Below, one piece after another: positions 8,074-16,649 of a stretch of DNA of 64,000 nucleotides; within the stretch, counting starts at the first letter, position 1, and every line of letters starts with the position of its first letter. The notes beneath the pieces were generated by a model. The model saw only the letters and a list, made by a program, of their open reading frames with translations. It was not told where the DNA came from and made no database searches. The translations under genes were made by a program, and so were the position numbers. Source of the stretch: a virus; IMG/VR virus record IMGVR_UViG_3300022751_000017, positions 1 to 64,000 of that record, one strand, 5' to 3'.

Positions 8074-8478
8074 TTAGTAGTGCTTATTTATCTTATCGTA
8101 TATCTTCTCTGTAAGGTAGCTTATTAAGTAAGCATAGGCCTCATCAGACACCAGCAACTTAAGTTTCATTCCTATGCGGTCCATCACAAAGGTGACGATG
8201 TGGAATATCTCATGCGCCAGGGTAGCAAAGTCACGAGCGCTACTTGGCAGATGCCGGAGCCTTATGAAAGAACCATTGGTGCTGAACATAACTGCACGAC
8301 CAATTGCAGTGGTGCTGGCATACCGGCAAAGCTCTATATCCGCAACAGAAAGGTCCAGCTTATCCAACACTGCACCCAGCTGCTCATCACTCTGCCCTAT
8401 GCTTACCATTACATCAAATGGATATACCTCTAAGGGTATTATGAAATTAAGAGATGGTGGTGTTTTCTTCTTGCTCAT
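8074..8478 (-). CDS. Putative zinc metallopeptidase (HExxH)
   Basis: 134 residues. HEIFH at residues 89-93 lies in a helix, followed by a glutamate in SDEAYAYL (E113), the layout of a minimal gluzincin: two histidines, the catalytic glutamate and a third zinc ligand. Small HExxH proteins of this size are frequent in phage genomes; targets are unknown. It overlaps the methyltransferase gene by 4 bp (ATGA), so the two are co-translated. Confidence 0.65.
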   Translation of the reverse strand: MSKKKTPPSLNFIIPLEVYPFDVMVSIGQSDEQLGAVLDKLDLSVADIELCRYASTTAIGRAVMFSTNGSFIRLRHLPSSARDFATLAHEIFHIVTFVMDRIGMKLKLLVSDEAYAYLISYLTEKIYDKINKHY

Positions 8479-10124
8479 TGGTTGATGGTTTTTATTTGCT
8501 CAAGCGCTGCGTGAACCATATCTATTCGCTTACCTATAAACTGCATGACGTGGGTTGTCATTGAGTTACCGAGCGCTGCGTATCTCTTACTGTCAGATGC
8601 GCCAGGGATATCAGTATAGTTATCAGGGAATCCCTGCAGGCGCTCACACTCCAATGGTGTAAGCCGGCGAACCAGTGTTTTGTAAATTACAGCAGGGGTT
8701 TTACTTTTGTCTAAAGTTGGGGTCACATTTCCTACCGAATCTCCTTGCTGGTGCGAATTTTGCCATCCAAATGCTAATGGAGACTCCTGAACAATAATTG
8801 GCTCGTGACCGTGTGCTTGCGCCCTCAAGGTTCCAGTTATACCGTTCTCATAAACAGACATAACACTACCGTCTTGATCATCAAGAATTATTGGTTGAGA
8901 TACCAGCAATGGTACGTGCCCATTCTTTACCAACGGGTGACACGGGTCTCCGGGTTGAGGGTTTGACCCATTAGTAGGCGATGTAACCTGAGTAGTGTCG
9001 AATATCACATGACATACTGCATGCCTGTCCACCTTAGTCAATGTAGGTGACTGTTCTACTTTTATACCCATACCATTCCCTCCGTTTTCTGGCTGACGGC
9101 CAATTGCTACAGATTGTATTCCATATGCCGGGGTAGACACAACCAAATCCGTGGCATCCTTATAATCTCGCTTCTTTAGCGCTGAGGCAGTGTCGGAGGC
9201 AGTGTAATCACCGAATCCTCTTTGTCTAAATCCAACCTCTACTTGCAATGGAACAAATAATGGCGCACCGCTATTGATATGCTGATTTTCAAGACCCATT
9301 TTATCACCATAAGCACAATTGAGCGTAGAGGCCAACTCTGCCGGCCTACTCTGCCGGCCTACTCGTTCACTATCTCCTCCAACGCTATTCTTAGAATTTC
9401 CGGGAGTGCCTTTCCTCTTCTTTCCGCCCGGCGTAAAATCCCTTCGCAAGCTGTCTTGCTCAAACAATACCGCAACAGGTGGTCTCCAGTCTTTTCCAAG
9501 ATGTCCGACAACAAAGATTCTTCTGCGTCTCTGTGGCACTCCGAAATATTGGCTATCAAGTATGCGCCATGCAATAGAGTAAAATTCACCTTCGATGGCA
9601 CCGGATTTTTCAAAGTCCTGGGCTGCGATATCCCTTCCTGTGAAGGCGGAAAGAATGCAAGCAAAGTCGCTTGATGATCCTTCTTCTTCTGATTCTTCAT
9701 CGCTTTCGTCTCCGTTTTCATCTGTTCCTGAAGTAATAACCCCCGGAACATTTTCCCAGACGAACCACTTGGGCCGTTTTTCAATAAGAATTCTGACAAA
9801 TTCAAGGGCGAGGTTACCACGCTCATCACCCAGTCCTTTTCTGAGTCCGGCAATACTGAATGACTGGCAGGGAGTTCCTCCAACGAGAAGATCGAATTGT
9901 TCATCATGATATGTTTTTAAGTCTCTTAATTTAAGCATGTCACCCAGATTAAGTACATGCGGATAATGATGCTGCAGCACTTCGCTTGGAAAGTCCAGTC
10001 GTTTGCTATAGTCATTCTCAGGGTCATACTGACTGAACCATACAGGCTTCCAACCGAGCGGATGCCATGCTACGGTCGCAGCCTCTATACCAGAGCAAAC
10101 TGATGCGTATTTTAATTTTGCCAT
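8475..10124 (-). CDS. DNA (cytosine-5-)-methyltransferase, orphan
   Basis: 549 residues from ATG 10124 (MAKLKYASVCSGIEA); an upstream in-frame ATG at 10175 would run into the next gene. Motif I is SVCSGIEAAT (8-17), the catalytic PCQ loop is GTPCQSFS (C86), the ENV motif is 124-126 and QRRRR is 198-202. The family C-terminal blocks LTPLECERLQGFPDNY and ALGNSM are present. Between QRRRR and the end lies a long variable region holding the target-recognition domain. It transfers methyl groups from SAM to cytosine C5. No restriction enzyme is adjacent, so it probably protects the phage DNA. All catalytic motifs are intact. The frame also carries an acidic insert (about residues 136-153). Confidence 0.93.
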   Translation of the reverse strand: MAKLKYASVCSGIEAATVAWHPLGWKPVWFSQYDPENDYSKRLDFPSEVLQHHYPHVLNLGDMLKLRDLKTYHDEQFDLLVGGTPCQSFSIAGLRKGLGDERGNLALEFVRILIEKRPKWFVWENVPGVITSGTDENGDESDEESEEEGSSSDFACILSAFTGRDIAAQDFEKSGAIEGEFYSIAWRILDSQYFGVPQRRRRIFVVGHLGKDWRPPVAVLFEQDSLRRDFTPGGKKRKGTPGNSKNSVGGDSERVGRQSRPAELASTLNCAYGDKMGLENQHINSGAPLFVPLQVEVGFRQRGFGDYTASDTASALKKRDYKDATDLVVSTPAYGIQSVAIGRQPENGGNGMGIKVEQSPTLTKVDRHAVCHVIFDTTQVTSPTNGSNPQPGDPCHPLVKNGHVPLLVSQPIILDDQDGSVMSVYENGITGTLRAQAHGHEPIIVQESPLAFGWQNSHQQGDSVGNVTPTLDKSKTPAVIYKTLVRRLTPLECERLQGFPDNYTDIPGASDSKRYAALGNSMTTHVMQFIGKRIDMVHAALEQIKTINQ

Positions 10125-10140
10125 AATGGTTGTGTGAAAT

Positions 10141-10371
10141 TTATTGTTTGAAAATATCCCCTTGCACCGGCGCACTCACCACCACTGCATTATCTGCCAG
10201 GAAACCTGCAGCACGCTCCGCTACTTCTTCTCTTGTATCTCCCCATATGTGAGCAGATATAACACGAGCGCCATTGTCTACTGATACTTTGCAAGTGAAA
10301 CGGCCCTTGGATGAGCGAATTGGCGTGCTGCTATGTGATAGCATATTGTTTCCTTCTTGTTGGACACTCAT
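10141..10371 (-). CDS. Small hypothetical protein
   Basis: 76 residues. A central KGRFTCKVSVDNGARVISAHIWGDTREEV block looks like a small beta-beta-alpha domain. Overlaps the upstream gene by 4 bp and lies 16 bp before the methyltransferase start. Not recognised. Confidence 0.5.
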   Translation of the reverse strand: MSVQQEGNNMLSHSSTPIRSSKGRFTCKVSVDNGARVISAHIWGDTREEVAERAAGFLADNAVVVSAPVQGDIFKQ

Positions 10372-10517
10372 CTCTCCATCCCTTGTTTATGATATTCAAA
10401 ATGTCTCTGATCGCAGACCTCCTTGTAGGTGTAACAATACCTTTGGCGCTCTACATATCCATTTGTGGATTGGAGCTTAATAAACTTATTTCTCCTGTTT
10501 TGGTTGCGCATAGTCAT
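10368..10517 (-). CDS. Very small basic hypothetical protein
   Basis: 49 residues from ATG 10517; starting at 10559 would overlap the upstream gene by 41 bp. Rich in arginine, tyrosine and glutamine. Evidence is limited to its position between two tightly packed genes. Confidence 0.4.
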   Translation of the reverse strand: MTMRNQNRRNKFIKLQSTNGYVERQRYCYTYKEVCDQRHFEYHKQGMER

Positions 10518-10518
10518 T

Positions 10519-10836
10519 TTATTTTTTAGTAAAAACAGGTACCGGCATCCAGTACTCACCGGCGAACTCTATACCTGGCATTGCAAATCCGTGATAGTCA
10601 CCCCTGCATCCCTGGTATGAACCGGCTAACACTCTGCTGTTGTATTGTTTGTCGTGACTTACCACAACAAACAGGCATTGCTGATATTGCTCTGGCTCCC
10701 GATCTTTCACACTCACCCATTCATTAGCTGCTGCATAGCCTGCTAGATAAGCACGTGATAAGTCTACCGGTCCTAAAACAGGGTGTTTTATTGTTGCATC
10801 TGAAGCATACTCATAAGATTTATTTTCTGGTGTCAT
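10519..10836 (-). CDS. DUF551-like protein
   Basis: 105 residues. The block NEWVSVKDREPEQYQQCLFVV and the C-terminal EYWMPVPVF match the DUF551 pattern, a tryptophan-initiated SVKDxxP strand with a terminal WMPxP, which is common in phage accessory genes. Function unknown. The N-terminal 35 residues are a helical extension. Coupled to the upstream gene by a 4-bp overlap. Confidence 0.65.
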   Translation of the reverse strand: MTPENKSYEYASDATIKHPVLGPVDLSRAYLAGYAAANEWVSVKDREPEQYQQCLFVVVSHDKQYNSRVLAGSYQGCRGDYHGFAMPGIEFAGEYWMPVPVFTKK

Positions 10837-11423
10837 GGCTGCGCTACTTTAGCTTCGTTACGAATAGTTGTCCTGTATACCCCTGCGCTCCAGCTTATAG
10901 GCGCCTGATTCTCAATTATGGCGTTGAGTGCATCCAAGGCAGCCTGAACTTCTTTTGGCAATTCACCATCGCCATCCGTAGGCATGTCATCTGCCCAGTA
11001 TCCGCTGTCTATTTTGGACATTTTATTTGGCTCACACACAACCAAAGACAAATCTTCTGGCTGCATATCATTATCTACGCAGTATTCACGAACCTCATCT
11101 TCGTCCATGAAGAACCTGTCATCATCGTGCAGTGTAAGCATTGAGGATCCATCGTATTCCATAAATGGCTTAGCCAGATATTGCGCATGTCGTTTCTTCT
11201 CGTGGCATGGGTGGCAATAGCGATTTATTTTGTTAATATTCCCGCACGATTCGCATTTGCGATGTGTAGCCCCATCCGTCCTAGCCTGATGTTCTATGGT
11301 GTAAAACCGCATGTTGGCAGATACCCATCCTTTACCATAAGGAGTGCCATCTAATAGCTTCAGGCTTACAATTTGAGCAGCTTCCGGGCTGTCATACAAG
11401 ATTACTTTTTCTTCTGGTTTCAT
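10833..11423 (-). CDS. Conserved phage protein with zinc motif
   Basis: 196 residues. The N-terminal block VILYDSPEAAQ, the zinc-like CESCGNINKINRYCHPCHEK region (about residues 57-76) and the C-terminal ISWSAG block form a layout I know from hypothetical proteins of phages and prophages in Proteobacteria and Bacteroidetes. The middle is very acidic. I know of no demonstrated function. Confidence 0.65.
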   Translation of the reverse strand: MKPEEKVILYDSPEAAQIVSLKLLDGTPYGKGWVSANMRFYTIEHQARTDGATHRKCESCGNINKINRYCHPCHEKKRHAQYLAKPFMEYDGSSMLTLHDDDRFFMDEDEVREYCVDNDMQPEDLSLVVCEPNKMSKIDSGYWADDMPTDGDGELPKEVQAALDALNAIIENQAPISWSAGVYRTTIRNEAKVAQP

Positions 11424-11426
11424 GAT

Positions 11427-11702
11427 TTACTTCTTTAAATAAATTACAAAATAGCTCCCGTTAACTCCTTTCTCACACAGGTAAAATGCCGGTAGTACAA
11501 GTGACTCGTAAATCTTGCGGATCTCCCGGTACATTGCCTCAAAACCCAGCACGCGTTCCCTCCTGGGGTACACACATACTACTGAGTAGTACTGATCACA
11601 GTCATATACCTGCTCGTATACTTTGTTTGGTATTATTCCCTTAAGGAAGGTCTTATCTGTTTTTTCTCCTGAAATAAGAGAATAGAAGAAGTTGTGGGAC
11701 AT
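11427..11702 (-). CDS. Hypothetical protein
   Basis: 91 residues, mixed hydrophobic and polar, ending SYFVIYLKK. No motif recognised. Lies 3 bp from the downstream gene. Confidence 0.5.
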   Translation of the reverse strand: MSHNFFYSLISGEKTDKTFLKGIIPNKVYEQVYDCDQYYSVVCVYPRRERVLGFEAMYREIRKIYESLVLPAFYLCEKGVNGSYFVIYLKK

Positions 11703-11721
11703 TGATTGTGGTTTATGATGG

Positions 11722-11961
11722 TTACTTAAGTGTAGTCAGACATTCAAGTCCTCGCTGCATATCCTCATACGTCTGATAACTATCCAATTTTGAATTCTTA
11801 GCTCCAAACCCACAAACTTTTAAAGTATCATTCAAAGGCTTAATAACCCTTGACCACACCTCATGCCAATGCGTATACAGTCCCGATGTATTATGCTTAA
11901 CTACAGCGTCCATCAGCTTCTGAAAATCGATATCCATCAATAAAATGTCTTGATTTGTCAT
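11722..11961 (-). CDS. Small hypothetical protein
   Basis: 79 residues, apparently all helical and soluble. Not recognised. It follows the helicase gene by 33 bp. Confidence 0.5.
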   Translation of the reverse strand: MTNQDILLMDIDFQKLMDAVVKHNTSGLYTHWHEVWSRVIKPLNDTLKVCGFGAKNSKLDSYQTYEDMQRGLECLTTLK

Positions 11962-11994
11962 TTCTTACTTGTTTTATATATTAAATATTAATGA

Positions 11995-13461
11995 TTAAAA
12001 TGGAGCATCTTCGTCCACAAATGATGATGAAGATGAGTTTCTTATTCCCGACCTTGGGTTATCATTTTTGCGCATATCGGCAAAATCATCTATCAATTCT
12101 TTATTCTGCCACTGCTGGATGCCGCCTACAAAAAGAACCTCTAGTTTTCCTAGTGTACCGTTTCTATTTTTAGCTATGGTTATGTAGTTTTTATATTCTC
12201 CGAATTCATCCAGGTCGTGCCATGGGAAAACTACAATATCTGCATCCTGCTCAATAGCGCCACTCTCCCTTAAGTCGGATAACTGGGGCTCTGGCGGCTT
12301 CCTTGTTTCGGCATTTCTATTAAGCTGAGAAAGAAGTATTATTGGCAAATCCAACTCCTTAGCAAGCATCTTCAATCCTCTGGTTATGCCAGCTATTTCC
12401 TGCTCCCTATTACCGTTTTTATTTCCCTTTTCACCCTTTATCAACTGCAGGTAATCTATAACCAATAATTGAATTTTATACTTCTTTTTCCACTGCCTGG
12501 CCTTTGCACAAATCTGCATGAATGAAAATGTTTTATCATCCATCCTGATAGGTAATTTGGAGAAATAATCGGTGTAGTAATTGAGCTTATTGAACTGCTC
12601 TTCTGTCACCTTCCCATTGCGGACAAATTCGAACGGAATCTTGGTTACTGTGGATACCATACGCTGCAAAAGTTGCTTGCTTCCCATCTCCAAACTGAAT
12701 ATCCCAACATTTTTCTTTTCTACTATCTCACTTATCGCCGCATTTAGAGCCAAATTAAGCCCCAAAGCGGTCTTCCCCTTACTAGGACGCCCACCTATGA
12801 TAATTAGGTCCGTATTCTGCCAGCCATTGGTCATTGCATTCAATTCTATGAAGCCAGTGTCTACCCCAGTGAGTACAAAATGGTTATTTCTCTGAAAATC
12901 GATGTCTTTTACCACTTCCCGGAAGATGCTACCCACCGCATAGTCGGTTCCGCCAGACACTAAATCAGTAACTTTCGTGTATTCGGTATGCAAGGTGTCG
13001 ATAAGTTCAAAAACATCGGTACTATCCTCGTAAGCAGCATTAACAACTTCACCGCAAATTCTGATAATTTCGCGCTGCATGTGTTTCTCCAGAACTATGC
13101 GACTATGTGTGACAATATGGGCACTGCTCAGGACTGCCATGGTTATCCTAGTCAAGGCGTAGGCGCCCCCGATAATTTCCAGTGTGCCATCCTTACGCAA
13201 CTGCTCAGTAATCGTCAGTAAGTCCACCGCATGCCCTAACGAATATAAATTCTTCATGCAATCGTAAATTGTCTGGTGAGCCGGCGCATAGAAGCACTCC
13301 CCTTTAGGCAATATGCCGATTACCTCTTCAAACGAATTTCGCTCCAACATGCAAGCGCCTAAAACGGCAGCTTCTAGATCTGTAGCTTGTGGAGGAACCT
13401 TGCCGTAAATCAATGAGTTTATTTTAGGTTTAACCTTTGATTTGTCAAATGAGTTTTCCAT
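11995..13461 (-). CDS. dnaB: Replicative DNA helicase, DnaB family
   Basis: 488 residues. An N-terminal DnaB domain (about 24-125, starting PPQATDLEAAVLGA) is followed by a linker helix and a RecA-type ATPase. Walker A is GGRPSKGKT (223-231), Walker B is LLVIDYLQLI, and the SQLNR and LRESGAIEQDAD motifs of DnaB helicases follow. It unwinds DNA at the phage fork. The length matches cellular DnaB. The initiator-like gene is 2 bp upstream and both share the promoter at 14749-14779. The serine-rich C-tail ends DEDAPF. Confidence 0.95.
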   Translation of the reverse strand: MENSFDKSKVKPKINSLIYGKVPPQATDLEAAVLGACMLERNSFEEVIGILPKGECFYAPAHQTIYDCMKNLYSLGHAVDLLTITEQLRKDGTLEIIGGAYALTRITMAVLSSAHIVTHSRIVLEKHMQREIIRICGEVVNAAYEDSTDVFELIDTLHTEYTKVTDLVSGGTDYAVGSIFREVVKDIDFQRNNHFVLTGVDTGFIELNAMTNGWQNTDLIIIGGRPSKGKTALGLNLALNAAISEIVEKKNVGIFSLEMGSKQLLQRMVSTVTKIPFEFVRNGKVTEEQFNKLNYYTDYFSKLPIRMDDKTFSFMQICAKARQWKKKYKIQLLVIDYLQLIKGEKGNKNGNREQEIAGITRGLKMLAKELDLPIILLSQLNRNAETRKPPEPQLSDLRESGAIEQDADIVVFPWHDLDEFGEYKNYITIAKNRNGTLGKLEVLFVGGIQQWQNKELIDDFADMRKNDNPRSGIRNSSSSSFVDEDAPF

Positions 13462-13463
13462 TA

Positions 13464-14603
13464 TTAATTTTTTGATTTTAAGTTTCTATGATGCCATGTT
13501 GACAACCTCATTGCCACATCCCACGATTTTTCTAGTTCCCATCTCAGGTAAATTCCATTCTGTGCAGGTTCCGCCCAGTATCTGAAAAATTCATTTAGCA
13601 TCTCTGCACCGTATTTTTTAAGATGTGGCTGCAATGACTCGGTAAAGGCTTCTTTCTTTTGCTTGATAGTCTTAAATTTTTCTTTTGCATCTTGAGGAGA
13701 CTTATTCAGATTTTTTTGAGTAAGCCAATTATGAAAATGCTGTACCCAAGAGTCAGCGCCACGCATGCACCTATTCGGATATTGACCAGCTTTTGCATCA
13801 TTGAACATTTCGGCCCATGTATTCAAGTACCCCCATATCTGCTCATCACTGAATTCCACATACTGACGCTTGAATAATTCAAAGCCTCTCATTCGGTCAT
13901 CATAAAAATCATCATCATGCAAATAGTAATATATACAATCCTTGACATTTGTTTCAAGGTGCCAGTTGCCGGCATAAAAATCTACCTCTTCCTTTTCTTC
14001 TTCTCCCCCCAACTTTTCGCCCCCCTGCACCCCCTTAGTATTACCTATACCCCCCTCATTATCTATACCTTCTTTATAGTTATAGTTATAGTTAGGCTTT
14101 TGCTGGTTATTTTGCCGCAGCAAAATCTCGGCTAATTCTTCTGCATCTTTCTTCTTTTTATTAGTTGCTTCAGCACCTTTTCTCCCATTTTCGCTTCTTG
14201 AATTACTGACTTTGTTATCATTAATCATCCTTTTTTGGCACAAAAACAGACCTTCTATATACAAAACGTCCTGTTGCAGCAATTCGATTATTGACCGCTC
14301 AATCTCTTTAATAGTGAACGGCAAATGCTTAGCTAAACGTTCGGTAATGCACCGGCTAATTTCCGCTATATACTGATATATTTGCTGATTGCTTTGCTGA
14401 GTATTTTGCCGCGGCAAAATGTCGGCAAATTGAGATAGGCATTCAGACTGCATTAGATATTTCCCTTTCTCTTTGCAGTCAAAAAGCATGCACATGAGGT
14501 GTATGTACACCCCATTAGCTTCTGCACTGCAATCATTTAGTTTACGATCATTTTTGAAGTCTTTGGTGAAAAACTTCATATAGAAATGCTTTTTGGCAGC
14601 CAT
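13464..14603 (-). CDS. Replication initiator / DnaD-like protein
   Basis: 379 residues. The N-terminal 120 residues (HFYMKFFTKDFKNDRKL, ANGVYIHLMCMLFDCKEKG) resemble the DUF1376-type domain of phage replication proteins. A low-complexity middle (a NYNYNY segment and glutamate/glycine-rich stretches) leads to a C-terminal helical domain (FKRQYVEFSDEQIWGYLNTW). It probably brings the origin to the helicase encoded next, which it precedes by 2 bp. First gene after a perfect promoter and a structured leader. The exact family is uncertain. Confidence 0.65.
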   Translation of the reverse strand: MAAKKHFYMKFFTKDFKNDRKLNDCSAEANGVYIHLMCMLFDCKEKGKYLMQSECLSQFADILPRQNTQQSNQQIYQYIAEISRCITERLAKHLPFTIKEIERSIIELLQQDVLYIEGLFLCQKRMINDNKVSNSRSENGRKGAEATNKKKKDAEELAEILLRQNNQQKPNYNYNYKEGIDNEGGIGNTKGVQGGEKLGGEEEKEEVDFYAGNWHLETNVKDCIYYYLHDDDFYDDRMRGFELFKRQYVEFSDEQIWGYLNTWAEMFNDAKAGQYPNRCMRGADSWVQHFHNWLTQKNLNKSPQDAKEKFKTIKQKKEAFTESLQPHLKKYGAEMLNEFFRYWAEPAQNGIYLRWELEKSWDVAMRLSTWHHRNLKSKN

Positions 14604-14748
14604 AGGTTATAAAAGCAAAGTGCCCCTTTCCCGCAAGCAGGCTACCCAAATAAATAACCAAAGGATGGAGATAAATCGGCAACTTGCGGGAAAGAGGCGT
14701 ATAATTAAATGTAAAGTCAATTTCATTTTATTTATTTAAGTAGCAATT
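14604..14748 (-). promoter_or_regulatory. Structured 5' leader of the replication operon or candidate origin
   Basis: The leader of the replication transcript contains a long inverted repeat: 14626-14637 pairs perfectly with 14683-14694 (12 bp, CTTTCCCGCAAG). After one C-A mismatch three more pairs (14622-14624 with 14696-14698) extend it. The 45-nt loop is AT-rich. In RNA this could control translation of the initiator; in DNA it could be an origin element. The rest of the 14604-14916 gap is AT-rich and holds only the promoter at 14749-14779. Confidence 0.55.
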
Positions 14749-14779
14749 CAAAGGTAATAAACTACTTGTAAATTCCAAA
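14749..14779 (-). promoter_or_regulatory. Promoter for the replication operon
   Basis: Minus strand TTTG (14779-14776), 19-bp spacer, TACCTTTG (14756-14749): a perfect Bacteroidetes promoter. Predicted start near 14742, giving an untranslated leader of about 139 nt before ATG 14603. Confidence 0.85.
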
Positions 14780-14916
14780 TTGTGTAATAAAATAAATTAA
14801 GTATGCCCTTATTTTGCTGAATTATATTAAATAAATTGAATACAACAGGCAATATAGTAATACAGCAAAACAGATAGTTCAAAGTGTAATATTAAAATAA
14901 TTTATTTAAAAATCAC

Positions 14917-15435
14917 TTATGGAATACGAACGTCGAAATCATTCATAAGTTCAATCTCTCGTTCTGTGAATGAATTCGGGAGAGAGGAGTTCCTTGGTAG
15001 CGAAATCCCCTGGCGAATAGCCTCTTCACTGTCATCTGTTGCTATTCGATGGCAAGAACTGCAGATAGGCATAAAGTAGGCGCTCATGATCAGAAAGTAA
15101 TTTGCCCGGCCACCCATATGGTGATTTTGATCTGCTTTAATCCGGCAACCCGGGAGCATAGCCTTGCATACCTGATTACCCGGGAGAGCCATGAATTCAG
15201 CATGTACGATCTTGTATATCTCATCCAGTACTTCTCCTAGTGCGGAGCGCTTTCTAATGCTGAGCCGTTTTGTGTTGGTCTTCGGCGGTGCTACCGATAA
15301 ACTTTTTAATTCGCTGGCCATGTAAGGTACGTTGTCTATATAGTACCGGCCATTTTCTATGCGCTCTATTTTGCCCTTCTGGTCGGTATCTTTTATAATT
15401 ACTGTAGAACCTGTCTTCATTGATTGAACTCCCAT
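14917..15435 (-). CDS. HNH-type / NinG-like nuclease
   Basis: 172 residues. The C-terminal half carries CKAMLPGC, QNHHMGGR and ICSSCHRIATDDS: two cysteine pairs around an HH motif, the arrangement of phage HNH endonucleases and of lambda NinG-like recombination proteins. The N-terminal part (residues 8-45) looks like a small beta domain. Start is 15435 or 15420 (MKTGS); the promoter at 15455-15485 lies directly upstream. It is the first gene of the leftward region, so it is probably expressed early. Confidence 0.7.
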   Translation of the reverse strand: MGVQSMKTGSTVIIKDTDQKGKIERIENGRYYIDNVPYMASELKSLSVAPPKTNTKRLSIRKRSALGEVLDEIYKIVHAEFMALPGNQVCKAMLPGCRIKADQNHHMGGRANYFLIMSAYFMPICSSCHRIATDDSEEAIRQGISLPRNSSLPNSFTEREIELMNDFDVRIP

Positions 15436-15454
15436 GTGTTGTGATTGTGTGGAG

Positions 15455-15485
15455 CAAAGATAGCAGCAAATATCAACACTAACAA
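15455..15485 (-). promoter_or_regulatory. Leftward promoter of the divergent early region
   Basis: Minus strand TTG (15485-15483), 20-bp spacer, TATCTTTG (15462-15455). It faces away from the rightward promoter at 15519-15549, forming the divergent early control region. Confidence 0.75.
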
Positions 15486-15518
15486 CATTCCCAAAAAAAT
15501 AAAAAAAAATAGGAAATA

Positions 15519-15549
15519 TTTGGTTAATTGAAAAAGATGTTTACCTTTG
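15519..15549 (+). promoter_or_regulatory. Rightward promoter of the divergent early region
   Basis: TTTG (15519-15522), 19-bp spacer, TACCTTTG (15542-15549). The ATG at 15558 is only 9 bp beyond the -7 box, so the transcript is leaderless or nearly so. This also decides the start of the first gene. Confidence 0.85.
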
Positions 15550-15557
15550 TGATAATT

Positions 15558-15845
15558 ATGGAAAATGCAACTATAGAGAACACCGATCTGAAAGAAATGT
15601 CGGTCAAGATAAAAGCGCTATATCCAAATTGGATAAGCAAAGTGGCCGAGTATATTTCCAGGGATAAAGACTGGAAAGAATATTCAAACAACCAATGTAC
15701 TGAGGATAATGCCCGACATATATCAAACGGGACTATCAAATCTCAGTTGCATCGCCGGCTGTTTATGAAGGCTGCGGCGAAAATGCTTCTGGATGTAAAG
15801 AAGGATATGCAGGGAATAGAGTCACTTGTAAATCAAACAGCATAA
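15558..15845 (+). CDS. Small helical protein, first rightward gene, regulator candidate
   Basis: 95 residues from ATG 15558 (MENATIENTD). A TTG-initiated frame from 15528 would start upstream of the promoter -7 box and cannot be translated from it. Helical and basic in its second half (SQLHRRLFMKAAAKMLLDVKK). First gene after the divergent promoter, the usual site of an early regulator, but no helix-turn-helix is clear. Its stop overlaps the next start by one base. Confidence 0.55.
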   Translation: MENATIENTDLKEMSVKIKALYPNWISKVAEYISRDKDWKEYSNNQCTEDNARHISNGTIKSQLHRRLFMKAAAKMLLDVKKDMQGIESLVNQTA

Positions 15846-16378
15846 TGGGATTTGCGGAATATCCGGGAATAGAAGAGGTTTATGTGCTACACCATACAGA
15901 GGGATTTGGTGTGATGGAAAGTCAGATGGTCACTCTTGAAATAGTTGGACAATCTAATTCAGAAGATGAGCTAGTGGATTTGGGACATAAATTATACCCT
16001 CGTAGTGGCACAGGATGGGATTATGATGGGTGGGTTATACACATAAATATCTGCAGTGAAAAAGGCCGCGAACTATATGATGTATATAAGATAAAATCAG
16101 CGACAAGACGGAAAGAATGGGAGAATGACATGAGGATGTATCCAGATAAATACACCTCAACTAAATTCGGCGGCTATACAATAACAATGAAAAAATTTCC
16201 AGAACTGGAAGATGCTGCCGAAACTAGTAGTTTCACAAAAATGATGTTTCTGCTACCATCCGGTGGTGGGTTGCTATCGGATAAACACATGGTAGTAATT
16301 GGTGAGGGAGAAATAAAAGATCCAGACAATAAATTGCCGGAATTCTTTGATATGATGATGGGGGAAAAGAAAGATTAA
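15845..16378 (+). CDS. Hypothetical protein
   Basis: 177 residues, mixed alpha/beta, not recognised. No catalytic or metal motif stands out. Starts on the last base of the preceding stop codon. Confidence 0.55.
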   Translation: MGFAEYPGIEEVYVLHHTEGFGVMESQMVTLEIVGQSNSEDELVDLGHKLYPRSGTGWDYDGWVIHINICSEKGRELYDVYKIKSATRRKEWENDMRMYPDKYTSTKFGGYTITMKKFPELEDAAETSSFTKMMFLLPSGGGLLSDKHMVVIGEGEIKDPDNKLPEFFDMMMGEKKD

Positions 16379-16399
16379 TTTACTACATAAATAATTAAA

Positions 16400-16643
16400 A
16401 TGGCAGCAAAAGACTATGAATTAGCGGTTACAGGTTTAACCAATACTGTTTGGATATTAAGCCGAGTAAGAAAAAAGGATTAATGACGGATGATAGAGTT
16501 AAAGTAGAAAAAAGCCATTTTTTAGGCGTTGTTCTGGAGTGGGTGAATGGTGAACTTGAAGATGATAAGAAACTCTAAGCATTACAGTAGATGGGGAGGT
16601 AGTTGCCGAAATAAAAATATTCAAGGATAAATTATTTAAATAA
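16400..16643 (+). pseudogene. Frameshifted small conserved Bacteroidetes protein
   Basis: Three frame segments join into one protein of about 80 residues: MAAKDYELAVTGLTNTVW... (16400-16480), GLMTDDRVKVEKSHFLGVVLEW... (through 16573), and TLSITVDGEVVAEIKIF... ending at TAA 16641-16643. The order (AAKDYxLA, LMxDDRxxV, a V..WV helix and a final VVAEIKI strand) is that of a small family I know from Bacteroidetes and their phages. Both shifts fall in A runs and both need a -1 change. The first, at 16471-16477, is exactly the slippery heptamer A AAA AAG in the right phase. Function unknown. Confidence 0.65.
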
Positions 16644-16649
16644 TCACAC

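Noticed and set aside
9279-9909. Several frames opposite or offset to the methyltransferase
   Set aside because: They are shadows of a gene with all catalytic motifs in one frame.
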